A stretch of 64,000 nucleotides of DNA from Cydia pomonella (lineage: Eukaryota; Arthropoda; Insecta; Lepidoptera; Tortricidae), in NCBI RefSeq assembly GCF_033807575.1, contig NC_084713.1, positions 15,103,389-15,167,388 of the forward strand. Reading direction: 5' to 3'. Each line of letters starts with the position of its first letter. Positions within the stretch are counted from its first letter, which is position 1. Below, one piece after another: positions 1-12,344 of this stretch. Both the position numbers and the translations under genes were made by a program. Under the pieces are notes generated by a model that did no database searches, was not told the DNA's origin, and saw only the letters and a program-made list of their open reading frames with translations.

Positions 1-444
1 TCCACAAGCAACTAATACTCATCGAGACTATTCTAACAGCCCCAAACACAATTAGTTTGCGTTGTTTTATCACAGAGTTCCCATGCCCACCTCCTGTCTC
101 CATCATCAGATCAGTTGTCATCATAATATTGCATTGTCATCCAATTTACATATGTATCCAAAATTACAGCTGAATCGGAAATCGGGGAGTGGGTCCGATT
201 TAGATTCCAAGCTTCCAACCCACACTAACTAACATAGGTACATACTAACAGGGCAAGTTAAATGAAAGTCTGTAAAAAAGAGACTGAGAGGCGTATTCTA
301 CATTTCTTCAACTAGAAGTGTCATTTGACACCTGACAGATCATATCCATAACCATTTGATAACAAGAAATTACTATCTGAATAGACCGCCGAGACAGGGG
401 AACTTACATTTGTATGTATTACATATACAAACAACTCAGGTGTA
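1..444. other. unassigned AT-rich DNA
   Basis: I see no coding frame, RNA gene or recognisable repeat here. The DNA is AT-rich and appears non-repetitive within the window. Confidence 0.5.
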
Positions 445-705
445 GTCAAGTTTTGTGCAAAAACAGGACATTAATGGTTGGCAGTCCACAACTGTACGTT
501 TTCCCAGAAACTTCCTGCCTTGCATAGCTAAACTGTGGAATAAACTGCCGCCAGCGGTATTTCCGGAACGAACCTTCAACTCTTCAAGAAAAGAGCGTAG
601 GCTGGCAATGCAATCACAGCCCCTCTGGTATTGTGGGTGCCCATGGGCGACGGTAATTGCTTTTCATCAGTCTGCTTGTTTTCCTCCTTTATTAAAAAAA
701 AAAAA
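445..705 (+). mobile_element. 3' end of a non-LTR retrotransposon (CR1/jockey-like LINE)
   Basis: A short frame encodes the motif FLPCIAKLWNKLPPAVFPE, which matches the C-terminal region of ORF2 in insect LINEs, where FLPRTxxLWNxLPxxVFP is characteristic. It is followed by a terminal segment (about 630-690) of the type gggcgacggtaattgctt and tctgcttgttttcctcc, and then by an A-run at about 692-705. That layout is the 3' end of a LINE that inserted by target-primed reverse transcription. The copy is heavily 5'-truncated and only the last 75 or so codons remain, with the usual C-terminal frame blurred after the LWN motif. It is not a functional gene. The family assignment comes from recall of similar lepidopteran repeats. 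Confidence 0.75.
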
Positions 706-3519
706 CCTACAAGAAGTTGAAGGACAACAAAATTATAATAGGTAATTCAAGGGACCAACCTGTTCCAGCATACACTTAAACGTTGGTATTTGCAAAATTG
801 ATTCAATATAGGGTTTCCTGCAGCTATATTAAATCAAGTATCAGATGATCAGAGGCAGGTAAACGGTAGCAGTTATTTAGCCGGGCAGCGCCGGGAGCGC
901 CGCCCACTCTCGTGATTTATCCGCGGACCTGAGCCTCGTGGCGATTTACTGCCCTGGTGAAATATCAGCAGATCCGTGACGAAATATGCCTCCGAGTCCA
1001 TTCTATCGTGTAAGCTTCGAGCTGATTTGTCAGGAATCAAAGACAAGTCGAACTCGTTTGATAAATCACACGAGCGTGGGCGCCACTAGCCAAAATACAG
1101 CGGTTCTTAAACCCATGTGCGAAATGCTTACTAACTTCATACCATTTTTCTTTACAATTATATTGATGACTTGTAAAAAATAAATAAATGTCAAATATGT
1201 ATGCATATTAACATATATCCCAATTTTTCATGATAATACCAAAGCACACATTTGATTAATTTTTGTTACAGGGCTGTTATAAATATTATAATATACCTAT
1301 AAGCATATTTATGTCCCATTTTTCCATGAAAATACCAAGGAATACACATTTTTATTACAGAGCTGTTATATAAGTATAAATACATACATAATTAAATACA
1401 CGTGTAGGTAAATAAAAATAAGCCTCGGTCTCTTTTGTAATTTATCAGTCAAATAGGCATGTAAATCATTGAAAGCGCCGACTATTCTCTTCTGATACAA
1501 GCGACACTTTTATAGACCGCTTTCAGCAAGCTCGTACCGTCTGTCAGTTCAGCTCGAGAATAATATACAGAGCGGATAGTGTGCCTCCGACATTACCATA
1601 CCCGTCGGTTTATGAGGGCTGGCAGTGTTTAGGCGCCCACTCGAGATCACCACCGGACTACCATTTGAAATTATCACTGCTGTGGATTATTGCTTATTGC
1701 AGTTTGAACAACGACCAGTTATCTTAAATATGCAAAGATAACGCCACATAAATCTACAGCGTCATACAACATCGAATCAATCCGCGCTAACGTACATTTA
1801 ATAAAACCAACACGAGTAATGTTTTTATATGAGTGCTTGGCACTGGCGCACGCAATCTGGGATCTCAAATAAGCTACATAACATCTTAAGCCATTATCTT
1901 TCAATAGTGTTGCGCGAGCGCTCGACTTATCTGGCAATTAAATCGACATTCAGAAGCCGATGTGGCTTTAATTCTGTACACGCCACCGCCAAACACTTTA
2001 CAATGACTCGGATGCATGACAAATAACGTTTTGATTGGACACCCGGCTAGCAAATGCCGTCGCGTGCACATCTCCACAACACTGCAGCCAGTTACAGTGT
2101 GATTTATTTACTTAATGTTATATTTAGTTAACAGCCATCAGCCATGGTTTAATATGAGTCCAAGATGTCTATTTAGTGCAGGTGTTGGTGATGTATAGAT
2201 TGCAATGATTACAGGTGTCCCCAGTAGGTACCAGATGACATCCTTAAAATAAGAAAAAGAAGTCCATCGCTAAAACAAAGCATGTATATAACCCTCCTCT
2301 TGAAAGCAAGTCAGGCACCTAAAATTTATTTCTTGTCGTATTGATCTAAAAAGCCTATAAACACCCAGAATATTCATGTGATCTGGTCGTCAGTCATGAT
2401 TCAATTTTAAGAAAAAATAGTTCACTATAGTATAGTTCCAATACGCATTCTCAGAAAATACCTAATTACCGACTTAATTGACAAAATATCGGTTAAGAAT
2501 GGAAACGCAGACGGGAGAATGATAATAGTCATCTGCGTCGTTATTACTTTCTATAATGAACACGGGGTGATGAACTTAATATTGGATAGGTGGACCATGA
2601 CATTTTAAGCCACCAAGCCCTCATCAATTATAATAACGTTATGATCTGTTTTAATCAATTATCATTACTGGATCATGTTGCATGAAGGCATACTTATACG
2701 CGATTCGATTATGTCGTCATACAAGTGGAGTATGCTTAAGCAATTGCTAAGCGATAAATAATATTTGACCTGAAACACTGACAATGGCCATAAATGCTAA
2801 TTTATACGCAGTCGCGCTGTCTCCGAGATTCATCAGCTGTTTCTGAATGTCGCGTTTGATTTGAGATTCAGATTCAGGGTGTGTTGAGGATGGGCTTCCC
2901 AGGAATGGGCAGGACTCGTAAATATTCATAGCCGCAGCTGGCGACAAAACGCTTTTCATCGGCGCTGGAGAGGCCACCCGACGCGCGAGTTATAGCTCGT
3001 AGTACCGGAGCTGACGCGCCTTCATATATCCCCCTGTTTAACTTGGGCCCGAGCCTTCCATCGGAGCACAAACCTTTTAATAGTGTCCCATTATGAAGGC
3101 AATTTTTACGGCTTTATTCTGGGACAGCTAATTTTCTTTCAATCTTTCGCGTAATAACTTAAGCGTCGTGCTGCGCGACTCATGATTATTATGCGACAGC
3201 GTCCGCTCCGAAGCCGATATTCATGACTGTCCCGCCATTAACAGCGAACTTGTAGGGCAACACGACACTACGCCACTTAAGTAAACAGCTTAAAATGGTA
3301 AACCACTTTTAGTTGCTAGAATAGATAACTCTCTCGTATGATTTCATTTAAATTTCGTACTTAATGTGCAACATAAGAATGTAGGTAAGGTAGAGGTAGG
3401 TACATAAAACAACGTGGAATTAATTGTGATTCGAAATGATTAATTATTTATTATATTTGAATAATGATGATGAAATTGATATTCCAATGCATGTACTTCC
3501 CTTGTTGTTTTTATTTTTT
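706..3519. other. unassigned DNA with a short CpG-rich tract
   Basis: No repeat or gene is recognised. The only compositional feature is a CpG-rich tract at about 880-960. Short frames on both strands are of the length expected by chance. Confidence 0.45.
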
Positions 3520-3785
3520 TTTTTATTTGTTTGACATTTAGAATTTATTCTAGAAACATTCTAGACTAGTATTTTTATACAATTGTTTTTCTTTGTATGA
3601 CGATATTTTGTGAAATTCTTAGTATTAAATTTGATCTATGAATTATATTCATTAGCATGGAATAATATTTACATCAATAAATTGCTCTGATAATTAGCTT
3701 AAGATAATTATATGTAATACTGTCTTACTATTCATAAGTGCTAGGCCTACATGAATAAAGTATATTTGAAATGAACTGAACTGGT
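3520..3785 (+). repeat. possible LINE 3' untranslated region
   Basis: The segment ends with a motif (about 3735-3775) reading cataagtgctaggcctacat then gaataaagtatatttgaa. This resembles the end of a common lepidopteran LINE, with an AATAAA signal and a tail of tttga-type repeats. The upstream part is AT-rich with T-runs and no coding frame remains. The assignment is from memory of similar sequences and is tentative. Confidence 0.4.
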
Positions 3786-3889
3786 ACTTAGATTAATCTA
3801 TGTACCTATATGTATATCTACTATTAATTTATTTATGTGCCATTGAATAGGTTGTTCCTATTTGCTCGCAGAATTTAAATCTCAATACT

Positions 3890-4310
3890 GATACAAAGCG
3901 GCAGGGCCCCGCCTCAGGGCTCCAATTTCGCCGTTCCCACAACAAATCGTCGAGTCAAAGTTCACCGGCTAATTGCGCGGCGTTATCGACAGATCCACCG
4001 CTTCGGGAAAGAATATATCAATAACATGTAATTAAAATTATTTAGTCGACGTCGGGCGCGGCGTGTCCCCGAGGCGGATTATTACACATTCGCCGCGAGA
4101 GGTCCGGCCCGTCATTAGGCGGGACATTTTTATTCCTTTCTCTTTAATTTCCGTCAGTGGACATAAATGATGGCGCTAGTACCGACGCAGCGCCGCGGGG
4201 TCGCCGCTGCGGTCGCGGGTCAGCTTGTGTGTTTTATTAATAACGTTGTTGCCGTGCTCTCGATTGGCGATGCCGCTCTCCTAATATACCCACTGGACAT
4301 ATTAAAATAA
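3890..4310. promoter_or_regulatory. CpG-rich tract with homeodomain-type cores, possible cis-regulatory DNA
   Basis: This tract is markedly richer in G+C and CpG than its neighbours (runs such as gtcgacgtcgggcgcggcgtg and gacgcagcgccgcgggg). It is interspersed with TAATTA or TTATTA cores, for example near 4030, 4079 and 4236. No coding frame or repeat explains it. In insect genomes such islands in AT-rich DNA are often enhancers or promoters, but that is inference from composition alone. Confidence 0.3.
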
Positions 4311-5774
4311 TTATAATTAGATACGACCTTTACTCCCCATAAACATGAATAATAACACCGTATCAGTGCCCCGATATGGGTATAATTTACACAAAATTAC
4401 GGGATCTGAACGCTTGACCGTCGCCTCAATCGGTAATATATTATGAGCACGTTGCCTAAACCCAAGCAGAATTGATGCAATCTTAAAAACATTAGTGTCT
4501 CATATTCGTGGTATTCCCTAACCTAAGTCGCAAACCTGTCTTAAAGCTGCTTAAAAGCTGCTGTGTATGAGTTACATTTTGTAGTAATCCATATAAGAAG
4601 ACGGTTCATTTTGTTTTACGACAATCGAACTGTCATCGCACAATGGGCATTTTGACAGTTTACTTTAGCCGTCGCTACCGCATCGATGCGAGCGCGGCCG
4701 ACGGTATCTTCCGTCCGTCATAATATGTACCCTAAATCGGCGTGACCAGAGATAAATGCGCTCAAAAGCCTCATACAATGGCGCCCTGCATTTACAGTTC
4801 CATTGTGCTACCACGCTGCGAGATAGTAACGAGAACTATCTGATAAAACAGCACTAAGTGGTCGAGCGCTCACGAACGTCCACTTGATGAATTATACAAA
4901 CACCAATCAGTTAATTATTTTATTCAAGTCGCTCAACCTCTTATCTGGCTTTGTGTTCGACATAATTGATATGTTAAGTCGTCGGAACAATCGGCCCGTC
5001 TCGCCGGAAGATAGGCTTCGGAGCGTCTCCGCGGTCAAAAGGCCCGGCCCGCGCCACTATCTGACGACTTATTTTAGCCGACACAATGAAAAACTTTTAC
5101 ATAATAGGACTAAGTCCATTCTCTTACATCTATTAAGGTATAGAAATCATAATCTGTCATGTAAGCGGCGATACATTTATTATTATTCTTAAAAATGGAA
5201 AAAGAAGGTGGTTACACGTGTTAATAGGCGTTCATAGGAACTACAACTCATGCTCATGTGTACAGCGTAATGATAATAGTGGGCACGTGTGGCGTTCAGG
5301 TCCACGTGGCGTACGTGTAGCATGTTTACAATATCAAAGCACCATTCTAATAATAAAATTAACCTTATTCTACTCAGAAGTATCTAGTTACTTAGTTACT
5401 CATTTCGATTTCACGGCTTACCGATCCCATGGACATCAAAGTCCATCCGTTTGTATAAAGTCCATAATACTGAGAAACAAGGGAACAGGGGATTATGGTG
5501 AAATATCAAGTCTCTGAGGGCACGCAAAATGCTTCCAGTATGGCAGTTTAACGTGGAAATACCGTCTCATCCTTCTCATTCTATTTTAGCGATTTCCCGG
5601 CGGCATGCTACTGGAGCTTCTGGTACCATACTGCTTTGTGTATCCATCTGTGGTCTAAGCCTTCAAGTCAGAGAAGAAACTAGGCTTTATCGGAGTTAAG
5701 CCATTTGTCTAAAATGTTTTCCTTTACCTACTAAAAAACTATATATGTGGTTAATATCAGACGAGATTCTATGT
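4311..5774. other. unassigned DNA
   Basis: No gene or repeat is recognised. A GC-rich stretch sits at about 4990-5060. Two frames of about 100 codons on the + strand have no recognisable motif and look like chance frames. Confidence 0.4.
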
Positions 5775-5965
5775 AACGTATAAAGATAGTTTATTATTCA
5801 AGTAGGCATATTACAATGCGCTTATGAACGTCAAATAAAGCTACACCGGCTCTAACCCTACACCTCTGACCCGAGAAGATTTAAATCCCCCCTCAATTGG
5901 AGGAGGTTATCCCAATATGGACCGGCAAGAAACTCGGCGGGACACATCTTTTCAAAACATTACAT
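5775..5965 (-). repeat. 3' end of a LINE-like retroposon, reverse orientation
   Basis: Read on the minus strand the segment contains a stretch of the type gccgagtttcttgccggtcc followed by a terminal motif ending near cttgaataataaac. This resembles the 3' ends of lepidopteran LINEs I remember. It has no intact coding frame. The inserted end faces left, at about 5775. Confidence 0.5.
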
Positions 5966-6052
5966 CTTATAATTAACATGCATTAAATAAGAAAAAAAAA
6001 TACAACTTAAATTACTATAGAAATCATAAAGAAGTCTTTATAGATTTTGATA

Positions 6053-6076
6053 AAAAAAAATATATATATATATATA
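6053..6076. repeat. (TA)n microsatellite, left flank of an RTE-type LINE
   Basis: An A-run and alternating TA directly precede the LINE fragment. A second TA run (about 6775-6798) directly follows it, so the LINE appears to have inserted into, or generated, a TA microsatellite. Confidence 0.8.
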
Positions 6077-6774
6077 AGTCGAAAACCGAATACCTCCACA
6101 TGAAACGGTACAAAAACACACGCGTCAAGCGTGACAGTCTTCATGTTGGAGGCACCGTTTATCGTGGAGTTGACAAATTTACCGACACAAACACCAGAGA
6201 GGAGGAGATCAATATACGCATCCAAAACGCCCTGCGATGCAGCGCAGCCCTCCATAAGGTGTTGGCGTCCAAGCTTCTCAGCAGAAATACTAAGTTACGG
6301 GTATATAAAACTATAATAAGACCAATCCTTATGTATGGCTGCGAAGCTTGGACACTAACACTGAAAGAAGAGAGTCAGCTCCTGGTAGCGGAAAGAAAGG
6401 TGTTACGGAAGATCCTGGGACCTATCAAAAGAGATGACGGCACCTGGAGGATCCGTAAGAATGCCGAAATCGAGGAGTTAGTGGCCGAACCCAATATCAT
6501 CGGCGAAACGAAATGCCACAGACTTCGCTGGTTCGGCCATTTACTGAGGATGGGTGAGGATCGAGGTGTTAAGAGAGCTTATTTGGGACAACCGACTGGT
6601 CGCCGTCCAGTGGGTCGGCCCAGATACCGCTGGAGCGACAGTGTACAGGCGGATCTGTGCCAACTCAAAGCCGACAACTGGCAGGAAGTGGCACAGGATC
6701 GGGACAGGTGGCATTCTCTCGTTTTGGAGGCCAAGACCCTCTTTGGATCACTGCGCCACAATAGTTAGTTAGTT
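6077..6774 (+). pseudogene. 5'-truncated RTE-clade LINE: C-terminal part of ORF2 reverse transcriptase
   Basis: A frame open from about 6076 to the stop at 6766-6768 encodes the C-terminal part of an RTE-type ORF2. Its order is KTEYL, then KLRVYKTIIRPILMYGCEAW, the connector ERKVLRKILGP, RRLRWFGH-type motif (CHRLRWFGHLLRMG), GRRPVGRPRYRW and the end motif WQEVAQDRDRWHSLVLEAK. These follow the palm domain in RTE elements. The catalytic palm with YADD is absent, lost by 5' truncation, so the fragment cannot encode an active enzyme. It ends in a short (TTAG)n tail at about 6765-6778, as RTE elements tend to end in microsatellites rather than poly(A). The uninterrupted frame suggests the insertion is fairly young. 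No cellular role is implied. Confidence 0.85.
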
Positions 6775-6948
6775 AGTTATATATATATATATATATATGT
6801 CATATCAAACCATACAAATACGTAGCTCTTTCAGAAAACATATCGAATTCTTACAAAAGGAAATGAGAATATACATTGTATAAATCTGACAGATTAGACT
6901 ATACATACAAAAAATAGTTGATGTGCTTTCTTACCTGAGCTATGTCAC

Positions 6949-8521
6949 CTATACAATGACTTTACATATACACATAATGCAATGATTTTTATTGCTTCTT
7001 GTTTTTACAGTTTCTGGTTTGGACCATGCATGTTTGTCTGTCAAGTAGTCCTCGACTCTGTAATAAGCCTTCAATATCAATGACTTTTTTAAGTAATTCT
7101 TAAGAGCTGGCAAGGGTAATCTTAAAGCATCGTCAGGTAACTTGTTATAAAAATGAATGCATTGTCCAACGAATGACTTTTGTACTTTGCGGACCCGAAA
7201 CTTTCTGATAGAAAGCTTATTTTTATTTCTATTGTTATAGTTATGGACATCTGAATTCTTAGTGAAAGAGCCTCGATTTTTAACAACATAAATAATACTA
7301 TCATATATGTATTGGAAAGCTACAGTTAAAATATTAATTTCTTTAAAAAGTTCTCTTAAGTTATATATAGAACGAATGGCTCTCTTTTGTAAGACAAATA
7401 TAGTCTGTATGTCAGCTGCTTTGCCCCAAACCAGAATACCGTATGACATTACACTATGAAAATAACTATAATAGACAAGGCGAGCTGTCTCAACATTGGT
7501 CAATTGCCTGATTCTTCTAACAGCGCAAGCGACCGATTCATTTGCTAGCGTTCTTATATGAGGACTCCATGTTAGATTTTTGTCCAATGTTAAACCAAGG
7601 AACAGTGCTTTATCTACCATCTCTAAGCATTCATTATTCAAAAGTATCTTAGTCTCGACTGGTTTAACATTCGGCAAAGAAAATCTAATACATTTGGTTT
7701 TCTTACCATTAAGAAGCAAATTGTTAATAGTAAACCAGTTAAGTACATCACCGAGTGTGCTATTAATTACACTGTAATGGGTTGATTTCCGATCAATTTT
7801 AAAAAGTAGTGATGTATCATCAGCAAAAAGAACTATTTCACAAAGCTTTTCTACTATATATGGCAAATCATTTATATAAACCAAAAACAGGAATGGACCC
7901 AAAATAGAACCTTGTGGCACTCCTAATTGGACTACACTTCCGCTAGACTGAGTTTTGTTTACAACAACTGTTTGTGTTCTATTGCTAAGATAGGAAGACA
8001 TAAAGTTTAGGGCATTTTCTGATAGACCATAGTGTTCTAATTTCATAATGAGCGTTCCATGCTCCACACAGTCAAATGCTTTAGAAAGATCACAAAATAT
8101 GCCAATTGCATCACAAGAATTTTCCCAAATATTATAAATATGTTTAATGAGTACCGAAGCAGCATCGGTCGTGGAACGGCCCTTTGTGAAACCGAACTGA
8201 TTGCTTGTAAGGAATCTATGTCTGTTGAAGTGACCCAATAAATCATTTAGCATTAACTTTTCAAAAATTTTACTTAGTACAGGGAGCATTGATATTGGAC
8301 GAAAATTAGTCATATCACTCGAATCACCCGATTTAAAAAGAGGTATGACTTTACTATATTTCATAAGATCAGGAAAGACGCCTTGTGTAATTGAAATATT
8401 ATAAATTACGGCTAAATAAGGCGCTATTACGTCTATGATATGACTTGTTACTCTAACTGATGTTCCCCATAAGTCTTCCGTTTTCTTTAAATTGAGTGAC
8501 TTGAATGTTTTAACAATATTA
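6949..8521 (-). CDS. CR1-like LINE ORF2 reverse transcriptase, 5'-truncated but uninterrupted
   Basis: The minus-strand frame runs open from the truncation point at about 8521 to the stop at 6949, about 524 codons; the first internal ATG is at 8364 and gives 471 residues. Counting from that ATG, the reverse-transcriptase palm is visible: FRPISMLPVLSKIFEK (21-36), NQFGFTKGRST (55-65), DLSKAFDCVEH with the first catalytic Asp at 92, LGVPQGSILGP (148-158), and FADD with the catalytic pair at 182-183, followed by the thumb and C-terminal region ending in FYNKLPDDALRLP-type sequence. The motifs FADDTSLLF and GVPQGSILGP point to the CR1/L2 part of the jockey superfamily. The endonuclease and the N-terminal part of ORF2 are missing. 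Absence of stops and frameshifts suggests a young dead-on-arrival copy. It ends on the right against another LINE tail in the same orientation. Confidence 0.88.
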
Positions 8522-8665
8522 GATTATAAATAGATAGATAGATAGAATCCTCTTTATTGGCACACCTCAGTAAAAAGATACAAGAAAATAAACAATTGAT
8601 TAAATGTAGAGGCAGACAACAGGTGGTCTTATCGCTATAGAGCGATCTCTTCTAGACAACCTTTG
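8522..8665 (-). repeat. LINE 3' tail family A with GATA-type microsatellite
   Basis: A TAGA microsatellite (about 8530-8546) leads into a segment reading cctctttattggcacacctc and, further right, gtggtcttatcgctatagag then cgatctcttctagacaacct. On the minus strand this is the 3' end of a LINE, with an AATAAAG signal just before the repeat tail. Diverged relatives occur at 29712-29835 and 58880-58985, all in the same orientation. Confidence 0.6.
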
Positions 8666-10104
8666 GGTAGCGGAAATAGCGAAATTAATCGAAAAATTAG
8701 GTGTTGCTAAAACGTGTTGTTAGCTCAGAGAAATACGGTCAGCTATAAGCTGGAGCATCTATTAACCATAAAATATAAATGGCAACCATCAATAGAAGCC
8801 ACGTGCCGGCGCCAGCATATATTCTCGTGAATATATCCATCTTTCCGACTCGACCCGTAGCAATTAAGCCATTCGGTTTTAAAATGCCGACCGACTTAAC
8901 TTATCTGAAACGCATAGGATTGAATTATTAAGACATCTCTTTAAATACACGTTATCAATATTTTAATACAGTAGCCGGTTGTATTAAAATTTTATGTACG
9001 CGTGACTGTGCTCGTTAAGGAATGACCCAGCCGTGAGTGGTTGCTATCGGTCAAATAGCTGAAATCGTGCAGATAAAACTTTCACGTCGTCTCTTTTGCT
9101 CGGGTATATATTTTGATTTTGTAGTAGGAATAAAGATATTTTAAAAATCATAGTCCAATATTTGGCACTTTGAGATAATAGTAACTGACACATATTTTTC
9201 AGGTACCAATACCAACCCATTGGTGATGCCGCAAATATTGTAGTTTGCCTTTCAATTCTGATGACTGGATTATCTCTATATTTATACTATATATGTTGTT
9301 CAATTCAACTTGAGAAATACTATGATATTATGCAGTTATAATGTTTTGTTGGATCGATTTTTCTAGGTAGAAACTATCTGCGCTGCCATGTCAACTTAAG
9401 ATATAAATGAAGGTACCTCAATATCAATACAACAAGGAAAATTAGGTACTTAAGTACATAGATGATATTGTAAAAAGTTATGGATACCATGTCATGTTGC
9501 TGGTGACATTCGTCACCTTAAGAACTTTCATTTATTATTTATTTAGAATTTGTCTTTAAAATGATATCTGCGCAGTGTTGCAACATAGACCGGTAGGGAT
9601 CAAATGTTAGAGCAAATGAACCGACTGCAGCCGCGGCGGGGGCACTCTATTTTCTAATCTTCATAAAGCCTTCAAGCGGCGTGACAGCCCGATATCATTA
9701 TAATACAGTCGCATGCCGATCGGGCCTATCAAATAGGAATGCGTCCGTAGGGCAAACGGGATAAGTGTTGGATTAATAATTTGTAAATATTAAATATTCA
9801 TGAGGCGAGAGCACGGGTCAAACATTCGTTTTTATAAGAGCCCGAGAACTCAACCCGCACTCGTATTTATTAAGGAGATGCACGTAATTATCATAACTGA
9901 CTTAACGGGACAAGTTTTGGGCTGTGTCGCGGAGCACAAGAGTTGCGGTGGAGATTCCCTGTATATGTATTTTATTCTGGCAGGTAAGTGTAGGTAATTT
10001 TAGTAAGAACCAGAGTACAAGGGGGGTGGGAGGGTGTCTTCAACATGACGACGAGCTTTTTATATATTTTCCGATCAAAAATCGGTCTGAGAGAGATAAA
10101 TATT
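8666..10104. other. unassigned DNA
   Basis: I see no gene or repeat. A CpG-rich patch lies at about 9590-9740. A 65-codon frame at 9800-9997 ends in a consensus 5' splice site (ggcag|gtaagt) but has no recognisable motif. Confidence 0.4.
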
Positions 10105-10330
10105 ATATTACTAGCCTATATGTTGTCCCACTGCTGGGCCTCTCCCCTTGATCTCCACCCGTCTCGGTTTTGAGCAATCTCCGTCCAGCCGTTGACATAT
10201 GCGTCCAGGTCATCCCGCCATCTCCGCCTGGGTTTGCCAGCTCCTCGCCCATCTCGCGGCACCCACTCCGTGGCTATTTTTGCCCACATCTGTGGTGTTT
10301 TGGGTCACATTTTGAAAAATATTATAATTC
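10105..10330 (-). pseudogene. RTE-like LINE ORF2 C-terminal fragment
   Basis: The minus-strand translation of about 10110-10310 gives the motifs KIATEWVPRDGRGAGKPRRR, WRDDLDAY and WTEIAQNRDGWRSRGEAQQW before a stop. These match the C-terminus of RTE-type reverse transcriptases (GRPxxRWxDD, then AQDRxxWxxxxEAxxQQW). Only about 65 codons survive and no catalytic domain is present. This is a dead fragment. Confidence 0.75.
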
Positions 10331-12344
10331 TGCCTTATTATGTAAGTCTATAGGTATGGCCCGCCTAGTGTTACTAAACAGCCTAGCTTCGTCTCGTTAC
10401 TCCACTCTCGGCCATATATGGGAAACTGAAACAGAATATTTGTCAACGTATTAAATAAGGTACCAAATTAAAGCCAATGTGTATTCTCTTTCTTACATTA
10501 TTTAATGTTTCGTCTACAAAATATCATTAAAGCACTGACGCAACAGTCGCCGTGGCACTATTTTCAGCCCTGGCAAACGCTGCACTAAAATGTATCTGTC
10601 ACCACTGTCTTCCAAATCATAAGAAACTAACAATAATTCTTACTTCTTCAAAATATAATAAAACGTCTCAAAATAAACACGAAAAACTGTAGAATGAAAA
10701 GCTACTCCACGTCAGTGATTTTAATATGCTTGCATTGAGTTGCTGATTGTCGATTTGTAATAATTTAAGTAATAAATGTAATTACATTTTTGCTCGCAAA
10801 TTAAACTGCCAGCAGTTCAAATAAAATAAATTAAAATCGCCGACACAAACTTCATAATTTTTGAATAAACTGGAGGGTATCGAGGTGAGGTAATTCATTT
10901 TTGAAATTAAGTATCGGGGTATTTAAATTCACAGAATTTCATCAGGTCGTAAGTTTAATATTACATGCTCTATATGTTTGAATATATTACTATTTTATTG
11001 AGATCATTAAAACCCAATGAAATTCGAAACGAAGTTATAGTGTCACGAATAAAAACGCCATCATGATGGTGAAGATTGAAAATGGAATAAAATGTGATAT
11101 TCTACTCTACAAAAATAAAGTTCGTTCGTAATTGCGCGCATAGGCAAAAAAAATCTTTATCAGATACATGTTTATTGACTATAAATATATACGTACATTT
11201 TTAGAATAGTCTAAAGGCGTTATTTATAAACGTGTTACTGGCCTGAATTTGCTATGAATCTTTTGTCTTTGTCTGTCACTTTAACTAATGTATTTTTAAG
11301 AAAGGGATAAAACATAATTTAACTAAATCAGGTCCGAAAAGTTTTATGAATAAGGGTAAATTTACAAAATATTTATACCAAATTTCAAAAAAAATCGTTT
11401 CTGGTTTAAGTGTGAAGAGGAGTTAAAAAAAAATAAGGTATTTGCTTAAAGTTTATATTTTTACTTCGGAATGGTGTCAGTGTTATATATGTCATAAATG
11501 AATTTGGCACTCCCGATTTATACGAAAACAATACCATACATAGCCTATTAGTTTCACTGATGCAGATATCAAGATAAAATGGGGAGCTCCAAATAAACTT
11601 TCAAGAGAGGATATCTCGAAAACTATTCAAGATATCGCAAAACTTGACAAATTAAACTTGTAGCAAATTTAAACAGCTTTTGTTTTGTGTAGTAGTTATT
11701 TTGCTAAGACGCAAAGTTTTCAAGATATAAGTGAAAACCCGAAAAATGGGACCTTCAAATTCACTTTCCTGGGGCTTCTTCAAGGGCTAGGGCCGGGGAC
11801 TTTAGTTAGATATGTTCACTTCTTAACTAGTCCAAACAAAATTACGGAGTCAAAAATTGTGTTCCAAGCATTTCCCTCTATACCTTCTTGTTGCTTGGCC
11901 TAATAACAATGGTGAGATTTTACTTTGTCAAAATAGAATTTTATGAATCGAAATTACATGTAGGAATTTTATCGAACCAATTAGGAAAATTTATTTATGA
12001 TCAATGAGCTTCATGATAACTGCTGAGAAGCAATGTTACGAAAATTCTTACATTTCAGATTGTTCTTTACTAATAAATTAATTGGAATGGATTTAGTATG
12101 TGGATACTAAATCTATTTTATTTCTAAATATATTAACATACACCTAGGGAACAAATCAAGTTACTTTATGGAATATTTCTTTAATTTATATTTTTAAGTA
12201 CTCACACTAGGTACTATATAAATAAAATAAAAAATAGAAATTAAAAGCCTTTTTATTCCGACTCATTTCTAAAGTTTACAGTTTTGGTCTAAGGTTGAAT
12301 CGAACTTATATTAATTTATCTTAAATTATATCTAAAAACAATTT
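10331..12344. other. AT-rich DNA, possibly old repeats
   Basis: No gene is recognised. The stretch 11460-11920 has phrases such as gatatctcgaaaactattca that recur in insect transposons, but I could not delimit an element. Confidence 0.35.

Noticed and set aside
9800..9997. 65-codon frame ending in a consensus 5' splice site (ggcag, gtaagt), a possible first exon
   Set aside because: No recognisable domain, no matching acceptor or downstream exon, and one good donor motif is expected by chance in 64 kb.
11460..11920. Possible transposon with gatatctcgaaaactattca phrases
   Set aside because: Could not find terminal repeats, a coding frame or a second copy in the window.
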